In this document: positions 9,521 through 18,330 of the stretch, in pieces
How positions within the stretch are numbered: the first letter of the stretch is position 1
How the letters are laid out: each line of letters begins with the position of its first letter
Assembly (NCBI GenBank): GCA_018401055.1
Contig: JAGYLB010000107.1
Coordinates: 1-40,407 of the forward strand
DNA from: Roseicyclus sp.
GTDB taxonomy: Bacteria > Pseudomonadota > Alphaproteobacteria > Rhodobacterales > Rhodobacteraceae
Reading direction: 5' to 3'
DNA length: 40,407 bases
Translations under genes and position numbers: made by a program
Notes under the pieces: model-generated
What the model was told of the DNA's origin: nothing
Database searches by the model: none
What the model saw: the letters and a program-made list of their open reading frames with translations, nothing else

Positions 9521-10628
9521 ATGACCACCGGGTTCTACGTCAACGAACGCTGCTTCTGGCATTCGGGGGCAATCACAGCTTCATGGTGCCGGTCGGCGGG
9601 CTGATGCAGCCTTCGACAGCCGGTGGCTTGCCCGAAAACCCCGAGACAAAGCGCCGGTTCAAGAACCTCGTCGACGTGACGGGCCTGATGCGCGAGCTTG
9701 CCACCCCCGAGGCAGACCCCGCCACGGAAGAGGACCTGCTGCGCATCCACCCGCAAAGCTACATCGACCTGTTCCGCGAGACGTCGGCCAAGGGCGGGGG
9801 CGAGTTGGGCCTGCGCACGCCCTTCGGGCCGGACGGATTCGAGATCGCGGCACTCTCGGCCGGTCTGACCAAGGCCGCGCTGATCGACGCTGCAGGGGCA
9901 GCCTCGACAATGCTCTATGCCCTGTCGCGCCTCGCCGGGGCACCATTGCCTGCCCGATTTTCCCAACGGGTTTTGCCTCCTGAACAACATCGCCGTAGCA
10001 CTTGAGGCCGCAAGGGCGGCGGGCCTGGCCGACCGGGTCGCCGTCATCGACTGGGACGTGCATCACGGCAACGGAACGGAGGCGATCTATTACGAACGCC
10101 CCGACACGCTGACCATCTCGATCCATCAGGAACGCAACTACCCGCAGGATTCGGGCGATTTTCGAGGATCAGGGTGCCGGCGCGGGGAGGGCTTCAACCT
10201 CAATATCCCGCTGCCGCCGGGCGGCGGCCACGCCACCTATCTGGAGGCTTTCGAGCGACTGGTGATCCCGCAACTCTACGCCTTTCAGCCTGACGCCATC
10301 GTGGTGGCCTGCGGCTTCGACGCCTCGGGCGTGGACCCCTTTGGGCCGGATGATGGCGGGCTCCGACACGTTCCGTGCGATGACCGAAATGACGATGGAG
10401 GCGGCAGGCGAGCTGTGCGAGGGCAAGCTGATGCTGACGCACGAGGGCGGCTATTCCGAGGCGCATGTGCCGTTTTGCGGCCATGCCGTGCTGGAGGCGC
10501 TGTCTGGCAGCGCCATCACCGCGCCCGACCCGATGAAACCCCGGCTCGACCGGCAACAGCCCGGGCCGCGGTTTGAGCATTACTGCTCCACCCTGATCGC
10601 CGAGATGGAGGCCGCGCTGGAGCTTTGA
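9521..10628 (+). CDS. class II histone deacetylase-like / acetylpolyamine amidohydrolase family protein (frameshifted)
   Basis: A zinc amidohydrolase of the bacterial HDAC-like group, which removes acetyl or acyl groups from amines such as polyamines. The reconstructed start is MTTGFYVNERCFWHSGGNHS. Active-site text includes PPGHHCLPD-type sequence near 9945, FCLLNNIAVALE, VIDWDVHHGNGTEAIYY (zinc-binding Asp and His), VVACGFDASGVDPFG (second Asp) and LTHEGGYSEAHVPFCG. Frames shift near 9560, 9945, 10342 and, as a compensating pair, at 10161 and 10185. The length of about 369 residues matches the family. AAGGGGG lies upstream of ATG 9521. The 188 bases before it hold no gene. The in vivo substrate is unknown. 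Confidence 0.87.
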
Positions 10629-10697
10629 GCCCGCGTTGACTTCGCCGCGTTGCGGCGGCAGGGTGCGCGCCAAGCAACTTTGCAAGGGGAAACCGGC

Positions 10698-11399
10698 ATG
10701 AAAAAGGTCTTTGGCTCGGCGGCGGACGCACTGGATGGGGTGCTTTTTGACGGCATGCTGATCGCATCCGGCGGCTTTGGCCTATGCGGTATCCCCGAGC
10801 TGCTGATCGACGGCATCGTGGCCTCGGGCGTGAAGAACCTGACGGTTGCGTCCAACAACGCAGGCGTCGACGATTTCGGGCTGGGCAAGCTGCTGGCCAC
10901 CCGGCAGGTGAAAAAGATGATGTCGTCCTACGTCGGCGAGAATGCCGAATTCATGCGGCAGTATCTGTCGGGCGAGTTGGAGTTGGAATTCAACCCGCAA
11001 GGCACGCTGGCCGAACGCATGCGCGCGGGCGGTGCGGGAATTCCGGGCTTCTACACCAAGACGGGTGTGGGCACCGTCATCGCCGAGGGGAAAGAGGTGA
11101 AGACCTTCGACGGGCAGGATTACATCCTCGAACGCGGGATCTTTGCCGACCTCTCCATCGTCAAGGCGTGGAAGGCGGATGAGACGGGGAATGCCGTGTT
11201 CCGCAAGACCGCCCGCAACTTCAACCCGCCCGCGGCCATGTGCGGCAAGATCTGCATCATGGAAGTGGAGGAGATCGTACCGACGGGCACCCTTGACCCC
11301 GATACGGTCCACCTGCCGGGCATCTATGTGCATCGCGTGATTCAGGGCGACCACGAAAAGCGGATCGAGCAGCGGACGACGCGGCCACGCGCCGCTTGA
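10698..11399 (+). CDS. scoA: 3-oxoacid (succinyl-CoA:3-ketoacid) CoA-transferase subunit A
   Basis: The alpha subunit of the enzyme that moves CoA from succinyl-CoA to acetoacetate in ketone-body or polyhydroxybutyrate turnover. The frame is intact at 233 residues, the usual length. It has [19 protein letters not shown] (the CoA-transferase family I glycine-rich signature), [47 protein letters not shown] and [21 protein letters not shown] 10698 follows AAGGGGA. The partner scoB is not next to it but begins 1.86 kb downstream, with two other genes between, which is unusual. Confidence 0.95.
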   Translation: MKKVFGSAADALDGVLFDGMLIASGGFGLCGIPELLIDGIVASGVKNLTVASNNAGVDDFGLGKLLATRQVKKMMSSYVGENAEFMRQYLSGELELEFNPQGTLAERMRAGGAGIPGFYTKTGVGTVIAEGKEVKTFDGQDYILERGIFADLSIVKAWKADETGNAVFRKTARNFNPPAAMCGKICIMEVEEIVPTGTLDPDTVHLPGIYVHRVIQGDHEKRIEQRTTRPRAA

Positions 11400-11406
11400 G
11401 GCACCT

Positions 11407-12456
11407 GTGACCACCTCGCCCTACAGCGGCCCGCCCCAGCGCGCTTTCGGCGCGGCGGCGTGGCGGGGTGGGGCCGTTCGATCTGCCCGACCTCTACCGC
11501 CCAGCGCTTTCCTTCTGACACAAGACACGCACGTCTTTACTGCCGGGTCCTGTTTCGCCCAGCATGTCGGGGCCGCGATGAAACGCGCGGGGCTCAAGGT
11601 GATCGACACTGAGCCCGCCCTGCGCGGCATGCCGCCCGAGACGGCGAAACGCTTCGGCTATGGCGTCTATGCTGCGCGGTTCGGCAATATCTACACCGTG
11701 CGCCAGTTCCGGCAGCTGGTGGAGGAAATGCTGGAGGTTACTCACCCCTGGCCCCACCGGCCTGGGGGGTAGCTGCTACTGAGTGCGCTCCGCCCCGGGG
11801 TGGAGCCCGAGGGGTTGGCCAGCCTTGCGCAGGTGATGGAGATGCGCGCCCAGCACCTGATCGCGCTGGCCCGCGCCGTGCAGGACGCCGAGGCTCATCG
11901 TCTTACCCTTGGGCTGACCTGAAGCTGGGAACACCGAGAGACTGGCACCGTCCATCCCACGGCACCCGGCACCATCAGCGGGCACCTACGACCCTGAAAC
12001 CTTCGCCTTCCGGAACCATGGCGTGGCCGAAATTCTGGAGGATTTCACCGCGCTCGAGGATATGCTGGCCGAGATCAACCCCGATCTGCGCTGGCTCCTG
12101 ACCGTATCACCCGTGCCCTTGGCGGCCACGGCGACGGGCGATCATGTGCTGACGGCGACGATGCGGTCCAAGGCGGTGCTGCGGGTCGTCTGCGACTTGT
12201 TGCGGGACAGCTCGGAGCGGATCGAATATTTCCCTCCTTTGAACTGGTGATGTCGCCCGCCCATCCGTCCGGCGCCTTCGCGGAGGATCTGCGCAGCGTG
12301 CGCCCGGAAGTGGTGGACGGCATCATGGGCCTTTTCCTTGCCTCCCACGGGCTTGCCGCTCAGCCCGAGGGGACAACACCGACCGAGACGCCAGACGCCG
12401 AAGCTGGGGATGAGGCGATCTGCGAGGATGTGCTGCTGGACGCCTTCCGCCCATGA
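11407..12456 (+). CDS. GSCFA-domain protein (several frameshifts)
   Basis: A protein of about 350 residues with the family's name motif in HVFTAGSCFAQHVG. Other recognisable parts are DTEPALRGMPPETAKRFGYG, FGNIYTVRQFRQLVEEML, LASLAQVMEMRAQHLI, TLGLTESWEHRETG-like text near 11920, DPETFAFRNHGVAEILEDF, LRWLLTVSPVPLAATATGD, and FELVMSPAHPSGAF. GSCFA proteins resemble SGNH/GDSL-type hydrolases and occur near polysaccharide or acyl-modification genes, but the activity is not settled. Frames shift near 11430, 11510, 11760, 11920, 11985 and 12235. GTG 11407 lies 7 bases after scoA. The stop overlaps the next gene's start (ATGA). Confidence 0.78.
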
Positions 12457-13257
12457 CGCGCAAGATCGCGGTTGTCGGCACCTCCAACATCGGCGCGTTG
12501 AAATACGCAGCTGGAACGATTGCAACTCGAGCATCCGGGCCTTGCCGTCACCTTCTGGGCCTGCCGGGCGGCAAGTCGCGGAATGTGCGACCGATGAGGC
12601 GGGCGTGTTCCAGCCGTTGCCGGGCGACGCGGAGACACGCAAGCTGGCGTGATCAACGGAACGGAAAGCATTGATCTGACGGGCTTGACGCCACGCTGGT
12701 CATCGCCGATACGATGGCCTGCCCGTCCCCTGTTTGTGGCGGCAAATTACGATGTCATCGACTGGCCACCCCGCCGCGACAAGCCGCTTTTGTCCGAAAC
12801 CGGGGTTCCGCGCCGCCATGGACGAGGCGGGATTGCCGCTCGCGCCGATGATCTGGCGCGGCAGTTCCGGGGAGTGTCAAACCTGTATCTCGCCCGCGCG
12901 CCCTATCCCACGACCATCGTCACCCGGCGTGGGCCGCTCAGGCTGGAACCCTTCGCATCAGCCGCGGCCCACCCGGAGGCGGCGCGGATCGAACGCCTCT
13001 ATACCGAAGCGCTGCGCCAAGCGCTCGCCGCGCGCGGGATGACCTTTGTTCCGCAGACGCCGGACACCATCGCCGCGCCCTTTCTGACCCGGCCCGAATT
13101 CGGCAAGGGGGCGATGGATTTCCGCGCCGCGGGCCGTGTGCTCGACGATCACCGGCACATGAACGCTGCGTTTGGCGCTTCGCTTTTCCGTGCCTTTGCG
13201 CTAGCCCTTGGCCCCGAAATCACCGGGGCCGCCCCGACACCAGCAAGACAGGAGTGA
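12453..13257 (+). CDS. unrecognised protein paired with the GSCFA gene (several frameshifts)
   Basis: A protein of about 265 residues that I cannot assign. It begins MTRKIAVVGTSNIGALKYA, then QLEHPGLAVTFW, CATDEAGVFQPLPGDAE, INGTESIDLTG and LVIADTM. A clean final stretch has FRGVSNLYLARAPYPTTIV, EALRQALAARGMTFVPQTPD, FLTRPEFGKGAMDF and HMNAAFGASLFRAFAL. An opening strand followed by G-T-S-N and repeated His/Asn late in the protein loosely recall SGNH-type folds, but this is only an impression. The start overlaps the GSCFA stop by four bases, so the two are coupled. It ends 5 bases before the scoB start. Frames shift near 12510, 12545, 12650, 12690 and 12790. Confidence 0.6.
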
Positions 13258-13262
13258 CGCCC

Positions 13263-13886
13263 ATGTGGGACCGCAACCAGATGGCCGCCCGTGCCGCGAA
13301 AGAACTGCGCGACGGGATGTATGTGAACCTTGGCATCGGCATCCCGACGCTGGTGTCGAACTACATCCCCGAGGGGATGACCGTGACGCTGCAATCGGAA
13401 AACGGGATGCTGGGCATGGGCCCCTTCCCGATCGAGGGCGAGGAAGACCCCGACCTGATCAACGCCGGCAAGCAGACCATCACCGAACTGCCCCACACCG
13501 CCTATTTCGACAGCGCGACCAGCTTCGGGATGATCCGCGGCGGCAAGATCGCGATGGCTATCCTTGGCGCGATGGAGGTCAGCGAAAAGGGCGATCTGGC
13601 CAACTGGATGATCCCTGGCAAGCTGGTCAAGGGTATGGGCGGGGCGATGGATCTTGTCGCGGGCGTGGGCCGTGTCGTCGTGGTGATGGATCACGCCAAC
13701 AAGCATGGCGAATCGAAGGTGCTGAAATCCTGCACCCTGCCGCTGACCGGCACGGGCGTGGTGGACCTGATCATCACCAACATGGGCGTGATGGAAGTTG
13801 TGCCGGGCGGCCTGAAGCTGCTGGAACTGGCCGATGGCGTGACCGAGGATCAGCTGCGCGCCGCGACCGAGGCCACGCTTGTCTGA
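13263..13886 (+). CDS. scoB: 3-oxoacid CoA-transferase subunit B
   Basis: The beta subunit of succinyl-CoA:3-ketoacid CoA-transferase, unbroken at 207 residues. It has MYVNLGIGIPTLVSNYI and TLQSENGMLGMGPFP, where the Glu of SENG is the catalytic residue that forms the CoA thioester. It also has INAGKQTITELPHTAYFDSA, MIRGGKIAMAILGAMEVS and NWMIPGKLVKGMGGAMDL. ATG 13263 has AGGAG ten bases upstream. An earlier GTG at 13254 is in frame but lies in the Shine-Dalgarno region. The downstream thioesterase start overlaps its stop. Confidence 0.95.
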   Translation: MWDRNQMAARAAKELRDGMYVNLGIGIPTLVSNYIPEGMTVTLQSENGMLGMGPFPIEGEEDPDLINAGKQTITELPHTAYFDSATSFGMIRGGKIAMAILGAMEVSEKGDLANWMIPGKLVKGMGGAMDLVAGVGRVVVVMDHANKHGESKVLKSCTLPLTGTGVVDLIITNMGVMEVVPGGLKLLELADGVTEDQLRAATEATLV

Positions 13887-14266
13887 ACGCACCCCCCAAG
13901 GCACGCTGACGCTGCAGACCGTCCCGATGCCCGCCGACACCAATTCGGGCGGCGATGTCTTCGGCGGCTGGGTCGTCAGCCAGATGGACATCGCGGCGGG
14001 CACGACCGCGATGGACCGAGCGCAGGGTCGCTGCGCAACGGTCGCCATCGAGGCGCTGCGCTTTCACGCCCCGGTGCTCGTCGGCGATCTGTTCTCGGTC
14101 TACAGCCAGATCACCCGCACCGGCCGCACCTCGATCACCATGCATATCGAGGCTTGGGTGCGCCGCCAGCGCACCGGCGAACGGATGCTGGGTGACCGAG
14201 GGCGATTTCACCTTCGTCGCCATCTCAGAATCCGGTGTGACCCGCCCCCTGCCGCCCGAGCCGTGA
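13879..14266 (+). CDS. acyl-CoA thioesterase, hotdog fold, YciA-like (frameshifted)
   Basis: A hotdog-fold acyl-CoA thioesterase of about 129 residues. PADTNSGGDVFGGWVVSQMD is the family signature with the catalytic Asp region. TVAIEALRFHAPVLVGDLFS and GRTSITMHIEAWVRR follow. After a frame change near 14195 the end reads VTEGDFTFVAISESGVTRPL. TTG 13879 overlaps the scoB stop, giving LSERTPQGTLTL. Coupling with scoB suggests a shared role in acyl-CoA turnover. Confidence 0.85.
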
Positions 14267-14276
14267 CCGGGCGCTT

Positions 14277-15139
14277 TCAGTTCACAGCGATGGGCTGGAA
14301 CACGCAGCCGTCCGAAATCAGCTCGGGCGGGCTGCGGCACAGGCTGCGCGCCATCATCCAGGCTGCCAGCACCTTGGGCACGTAATCGCGCGTCTCGGCG
14401 AAGGGCGGCACGCCGTTGTTGCGCCGCACGGCCCCCTCGCCCGCGTTGTAGCCTGCCAACGCCAGTAGCGGGTCACCGTCGAACTCGTTCAACAACCAAT
14501 CCAGATAGGCCACGCCGCCCCGGATGTTCTGGCGGGCATCGAAGGGATCGGTCACGCCGAAGCGCGCCGCCGTGTCGGGGATCAGCTGCATCAACCCTTG
14601 CGCGCCCGCGTGGCTGACCGCCTCGGACCGGCCCGCCGATTCGACGGCCATCACCGCCAGCACCAGCGCGGGCGAGACGCCTGTGTCGATACTGGCCATC
14701 AAGATGTCGGCGCCATGGTCCGCGATGATGCGGTTGAGCGTGGTCAGGCGCGGCACGCTGAGGCTGGCGGCATCGGGCGAGGCGGCCAGCAGGTCTTGTG
14801 CGGCCCAGAGATCGGCCGGGATCGGCGGGAAGCGTGGGCGAGATTGCCTGCCAGAACCAATCGCTCTGGCCACCGGTGCTGCGACGGGGTGCATCCTCTT
14901 GCGCGATGATCGCGACGGGCGAGGGCGCAACGGGCGCAGGCGCTGTGGTGTTGCGGGCATGTTCCTCGGCGGTGATCTGGATACTGATGCGCGGTCCGGT
15001 CTGGCCCGCCCCCGGCACCACGACACGCCGGATCGACGCGCCCTGCTCCAGTGGGGCAGCCGTGTCCTGCGCGGCGGCGCAGATCGGAAAACTCATCACG
15101 AAAAATGGCGCATGCGCGCGCCCAACGCTGCCGCTTCAT
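14277..15139 (-). CDS. lytic transglycosylase, SLT domain (frameshifted)
   Basis: A periplasmic murein hydrolase of about 285 residues. The N-terminus is basic then hydrophobic (MKRQRWARACAIF, FVMSFPICAAAQD), a signal peptide blurred by a frame change near 15115. A Pro/Ala linker follows. The catalytic domain has SPALVLAVMAVESAGRSEAV with the catalytic Glu, GAQGLMQLIPDTAARFGV, NIRGGVAYLDWLL and LLALAGYNAGEGAVRRNNGV. A second shift lies near 14830. It is divergent from the pilin array and only about 240 bases away, and could open the wall for the pilus. That link is inferred from position only. Confidence 0.88.
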
Positions 15140-15227
15140 CGGTCTGCCCGTTTAATCCTGCCTTCTACGCCCTTGTTTTCTTTGGATCAGGCGCTGTCTG
15201 GACGCGTTTATAGCACGGATTTCGCGG

Positions 15228-15242
15228 TAAATCTGCCCTTAA
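15228..15242. promoter_or_regulatory. weak CtrA-like box upstream of the pilin array
   Basis: TAAA-N7-TTAA differs by one base from the TTAA-N7-TTAA consensus of CtrA, which controls pilus genes in some alphaproteobacteria. It lies 138 bases before the first pilin start. One-mismatch sites occur by chance about once or twice per window of this size, so support is weak. I see no other element in this 240-base gap. Confidence 0.25.
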
Positions 15243-15379
15243 AGAACCTACGAGAATTCCCAGTAATTTCCCGAACAGGCCCCATTCCTGCCCTGTTTGT
15301 GCATCAAAACAGGCTCATCCCAAGCGGCCACGGTGGCCGGGGCGAACCCAAGACCTGAACCCTGACTGGAGTGACTAAC

Positions 15380-15616
15380 ATGACCAACCTGATCAAGACC
15401 TTCGCAAAATCCGAATCCGGCGCCGTGACCGTTGACTGGGTCGTTCTGACCGCAGCACTCGTCGGCCTGGGCCTGGCCGTGATGGCCGTCGTTTCGGGCG
15501 GCGTCGAGAACCTCTCGACCGACATCGCACAGGAACTGGCCAACGCACAGCCGAACGCCAACCCCTTCACCGGCAACCAGACCTTCTCGGCTTCGACCGA
15601 CGTGGTCGCCGACTGA
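15380..15616 (+). CDS. Flp-like type IVb pilin, copy 1
   Basis: A 78-residue prepilin, the structural subunit of a Tad pilus. MTNLIKTFAKSESG is a short basic leader ending in Gly14. The mature part starts AVTVDWVVLTAALVGLGLAV, a single hydrophobic helix, followed by GGVENLSTDIAQELANAQ and a polar tail ending STDVVAD. The processing site has Asp at +5 and Trp at +6, where classical Flp pilins have Glu and Tyr. A GTG at 15371 in frame is a less likely start. It is the first of four tandem copies and has its own terminator. Confidence 0.85.
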   Translation: MTNLIKTFAKSESGAVTVDWVVLTAALVGLGLAVMAVVSGGVENLSTDIAQELANAQPNANPFTGNQTFSASTDVVAD

Positions 15617-15648
15617 TCCACGATCCGGCCGCAAGGCCGACGATCTTG

Positions 15649-15678
15649 GGGCCGTGCCAGAACTGGCGCGGCCCTTTT
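15649..15678 (+). terminator. terminator after pilin copy 1
   Basis: GGGCCGTGCC pairs with GGCGCGGCCC (one wobble) around loop AGAACT, then TTTT. Confidence 0.8.
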
Positions 15679-15895
15679 CCGTTCGCGACATGCGGATCTC
15701 CCTTGGCACCTGCGAACGGACGTCCGAAAGGCCGGAGCGGCAGACCTGAAAACACCATGCAGATTTCCCGAAAACAGCACGCGCAGGCCGTTTTCACGCC
15801 GCATTCAAGGGTCACAACTCGATCATCCCGCGGGGCAGAGGCAACCGGGCAAAGACCGAAACCTGAGCAAACGATTTTCTACCGAGGATCCCCCC

Positions 15896-16132
15896 ATGAC
15901 CAACCTGATCAAGACCTTCGCACATTCCGAATCCGGCGCCGTGACCGTTGACTGGGTCGTTCTGACCGCAGCACTCGTCGGCCTGGGCCTGGCCGTGATG
16001 GCCGTCGTTTCGGGCGGCGTCGAGAACCTCTCGACCGACATCGCACAGGAACTGGCCAACGCACAGCCGAACGCCAACCCCTTCACCGGCAACAGCACCT
16101 TCTCGGCTTCGACCGACGTGGTCGCCGACTGA
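15896..16132 (+). CDS. Flp-like type IVb pilin, copy 2
   Basis: A 78-residue prepilin almost identical to copy 1. The two proteins differ only at residue 10 (Lys to His) and residue 67 (Gln to Ser). The processing site is G-AVTVDW. The sequence from the stop through the terminator is also nearly the same as in copy 1. The upstream leader (GGGGCAGAGGCA near 15833, GAGGATCCCCCC before the ATG) matches copy 3 rather than copy 1. The near-identity implies recent duplication or gene conversion. Confidence 0.85.
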   Translation: MTNLIKTFAHSESGAVTVDWVVLTAALVGLGLAVMAVVSGGVENLSTDIAQELANAQPNANPFTGNSTFSASTDVVAD

Positions 16133-16164
16133 TCCACGATCCGGCCGCAAGGCCGACGATCTTG

Positions 16165-16193
16165 GGGCCGCGCCAGAACTGGCGCGGCCCTTT
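16165..16193 (+). terminator. terminator after pilin copy 2
   Basis: A perfect 10-bp stem GGGCCGCGCC/GGCGCGGCCC with loop AGAACT, followed by TTT. Confidence 0.8.
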
Positions 16194-16407
16194 CCGTTCG
16201 CCGGAGACACGCGCGCAAGGGCGCGTTCGATGTCCGGCAAACCGGCCCGGCCCAGGCCGAAAGATACCGCGCAAAACACCAACAATGAGCACCCGCCGGT
16301 CGCTATCGCGCCGCAATCAAGGGTCAGACAAGGGACATCCCACGGGGCAGAGGCAGCCGCGGGCAATCGGAAACCAAAGCAAACCAAACCCCATCGAGGA
16401 TCCCCCC

Positions 16408-16646
16408 ATGACCAACCTGATCAAGACCTTCGCAAAATCCGAATCCGGCGCCGTGACCGTTGACTGGGTCGTTCTGACCGCAGCACTCGTCGGCCTGGGC
16501 CTGGCCGTGATGGCCGTCGTTTCCGGGCGGTGTCGAGAACCTCTCGACCGACATCGCACTAGGAACTGGCCAACGCACAGCCGACGGCCAACCCCTTCAC
16601 CGGCAACAGCACCTTCTCGGCTTCGACCGACGTGGTCGCCGACTGA
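16408..16646 (+). CDS. Flp-like type IVb pilin, copy 3 (two single-base insertions)
   Basis: The same 78-residue prepilin as copies 1 and 2 up to Val-Ser-Gly40. An extra C near 16525 and an extra T near 16560 then shift the frame, and a third reading restores the normal end STDVVAD. Comparison with the intact copies locates both insertions to within a few bases, and the length is 239 instead of 237. One real difference is Asn59 to Thr. Whether the insertions are biological or sequencing errors cannot be told from one sequence. Confidence 0.75.
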
Positions 16647-16678
16647 TCCACGATCCGGCCGCAAGGCCAACGACCTTG

Positions 16679-16708
16679 GGGCCGTGCCAGAACTGGCGCG
16701 GCCTTTTT
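16679..16708 (+). terminator. terminator after pilin copy 3
   Basis: The same stem-loop as after copy 1 (GGGCCGTGCC, loop AGAACT, GGCGCGGCC), ending in TTTTT. Confidence 0.78.
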
Positions 16709-16900
16709 CCGTTCGCGGCAGGCTCGGCGGTCGGGACATCATGCTCCACAAGCCCGTAAAGAACCGCACGAACACCCGCGAAATTCCCCGTCTCGGCCCC
16801 AAACGCGCCGCAGTGCCGGGCGATGGTCAATTCAAGGGCAGGCCATCGCAGGGCCCCCATCACCGCAACGAGTTACCGATCTTAGCAGGAGCAAAGACCA

Positions 16901-17135
16901 TGACCAGCATCTTCACAACCTTCGCGAAATCCGAATCCGGCGCCGTGACCGTCGACTGGGTCGTCATGACCGCAGCCATGGTCGGCCTTGGCCTGGCCGT
17001 CATGTTCGTCGTCTCGGGCGGCGTCGAGAACCTCTCGACGGATGTCGCACAAGAGCTGGCAAATGCAGAGTAACCGCCGACCCTTTCCCCACGAACACCA
17101 ATTTCAGTGCCTCGACCGACACGGTCGCCAACTGA
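16901..17135 (+). CDS. Flp-like type IVb pilin, copy 4 (diverged, one missing base)
   Basis: The most diverged of the four pilins. It begins MTSIFTTFAKSESG, and the mature helix reads AVTVDWVVMTAAMVGLGLAV then MFVVSGGVENLSTDVAQ. The frame as given stops at 17071-17073 after LANAE. If one base is missing there, it continues TADPFPTNTNFSASTDTVAN to TGA 17133-17135, which matches the tail of the other copies. AGGAG precedes the ATG. It has a different terminator and upstream region. Confidence 0.75.
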
Positions 17136-17161
17136 TCGGCAAGCCGCACAACGGTTACATT

Positions 17162-17190
17162 GGGGGCCGCCCATGAGGGCGGCCCCCTTA
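17162..17190 (+). terminator. terminator after pilin copy 4
   Basis: A perfect 11-bp stem GGGGGCCGCCC/GGGCGGCCCCC with loop ATGA, followed by TTAT. It is a different sequence from the terminators of copies 1-3. Confidence 0.78.
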
Positions 17191-17438
17191 TGCAAGTGCC
17201 CCGGGCACGCCGGGAATTTTCGACAATCGCCACATCCGGCCCGCAGCAAGGCCATGGTTGCGCCATGCTGCGAGGCTCATCATCTGGCCAGACCCCTGCC
17301 CGGTCGGAAACAAAACCCGCGATTTTCGCGCTTTGACCATCAAACGGCCCCAATTGGCGGACAGTTTCAGCCCGAGCAGAACAAAGGCGCCCGGGCCGAT
17401 ACCGGACAGCCAAAGCAGATGACGAAAGGACTAAACGC
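17191..17438. other. leader between the pilin array and cpaB
   Basis: Together with the copy 4 terminator, a 303-base stretch from 17136 has no gene. After the terminator I see only GC-rich sequence and AAAGGA shortly before the cpaB ATG. A promoter for the cpaB-to-ATPase genes is expected here but I cannot point to one. Confidence 0.4.
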
Positions 17439-18266
17439 ATGAGACTGGTTTTCGGATTGGTACTTTTGCTTGGCATCGGCCTTGCGGGCTTTGCCGTGAA
17501 GGTTGCGATGGAACGGTTCAACCAGTACCAGGTTGCACTGGCCCAACAGCGCGACGCGATCATCCCCACTACCGAGGTCTTCATCGTGACCCGCTCGTTG
17601 CGCTACGGCGAACGTCTGGCGCCGGGCGATGTGCAGGCAATCCGCTGGCCCGCCGATTTCGTGCCACTGGGATCGTTCAGCCGGATGGAGGACATCTTCC
17701 CGGAAGGCCAGCCGCAGCGCACCGTTCTGCGCGCGATCGAGCAGCACGAGCCGCTTCTTGCAGGCAAGGTGACCGCGCCGGGCGAAGATGCCGGCGTCGC
17801 CTCGCGGCTCGAGGAAGGCACGCAGGCCTTCACGCTGCAGATCGACGTCGTGGCGGGCGTTTCGGGCTTCTTGCGCCCGGGCGACCGGGTCGATGTCTAC
17901 TGGACGGGCCAGGGCCGCGAAGGCGAAAGCGTCACGCGCCTGATCCGGTCGAGCCTGCAGATCGTGGCGTTGGACCAGACGGCCGACAATGACCGCAACA
18001 ATCCGATCATCGCACGCACCATCACCTTTGCCGCACGCCCGACCGATATCGCCGCGCTGACCCAAGCCCAGGCCGCAGGTCGCCTGACGCTGGCGCTGGT
18101 GGGTCTGAACGACGACACGACCAGCGAGACGGTCGAGGTGTCGCGTGATGAGCTGCTGGGCGAACGGGCCGCCGTGGCCGAAGCAGTCGAAGGGCCCCGC
18201 ATCTGCACGGTCCGCCACCGCCGTGGCGCCGATGTCGTGGAGATGCAGGTGCCTTGCACCAACTGA
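17439..18266 (+). CDS. cpaB: Flp pilus assembly protein CpaB (RcpC)
   Basis: A periplasmic, inner-membrane-anchored Tad pilus component, unbroken at 275 residues. MRLVFGLVLLLGIGLAGFAV is the N-terminal anchor. A SAF domain follows at about residues 46-110, including VFIVTRSLRYGERLAPGDVQ and IRWPADFVP. The RcpC region has GTQAFTLQIDVVAGVSGFL and RPGDRVDVYWTG, then TFAARPTDIAALTQAQAAG. It ends with a Cys pair in ICTVRHRRG and MQVPCTN, which could form a disulfide. A strong terminator follows directly, so read-through to cpaC is probably limited. Confidence 0.93.
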   Translation: MRLVFGLVLLLGIGLAGFAVKVAMERFNQYQVALAQQRDAIIPTTEVFIVTRSLRYGERLAPGDVQAIRWPADFVPLGSFSRMEDIFPEGQPQRTVLRAIEQHEPLLAGKVTAPGEDAGVASRLEEGTQAFTLQIDVVAGVSGFLRPGDRVDVYWTGQGREGESVTRLIRSSLQIVALDQTADNDRNNPIIARTITFAARPTDIAALTQAQAAGRLTLALVGLNDDTTSETVEVSRDELLGERAAVAEAVEGPRICTVRHRRGADVVEMQVPCTN

Positions 18267-18290
18267 CTGTGAAAAAACGGAAAAAGCGAC

Positions 18291-18330
18291 ACGGCCCGGC
18301 GGTTGACCTACCGCCGGGCCGTTTCATTTT
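18291..18330 (+). terminator. terminator between cpaB and cpaC
   Basis: A 12-bp stem ACGGCCCGGCGG/CCGCCGGGCCGT with an 8-base loop, then TTTCATTTT. It separates cpaB from cpaC, so cpaC probably has its own promoter in 18331-18471. That gap is AT-richer than its surroundings. Confidence 0.85.

Larger units (their letters stand above)
15380..17190 (+). repeat. tandem array of four pilin gene units
   Basis: Four units, each a pilin gene plus terminator, start at 15380, 15896, 16408 and 16901 (spacings 516, 512 and 493). Units 1-3 share nearly identical coding and terminator DNA. Units 2 and 3 also share a related leader of about 100 bases. Unit 4 is diverged throughout. This is the layout of unequal crossing-over within a multigene pilin family. 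Confidence 0.85.

Noticed and set aside
11400..13262. Idea that the scoA-scoB interval is a mobile element
   Set aside because: I found no terminal inverted repeats, target duplications or transposase. The gaps to both neighbours are only a few bases, which fits an operon better.
15617..16900. Possible CRISPR-like array, because of regular repeats
   Set aside because: The repeat unit is about 500 bases and encodes a pilin plus terminator. It lacks short repeats and unique spacers.
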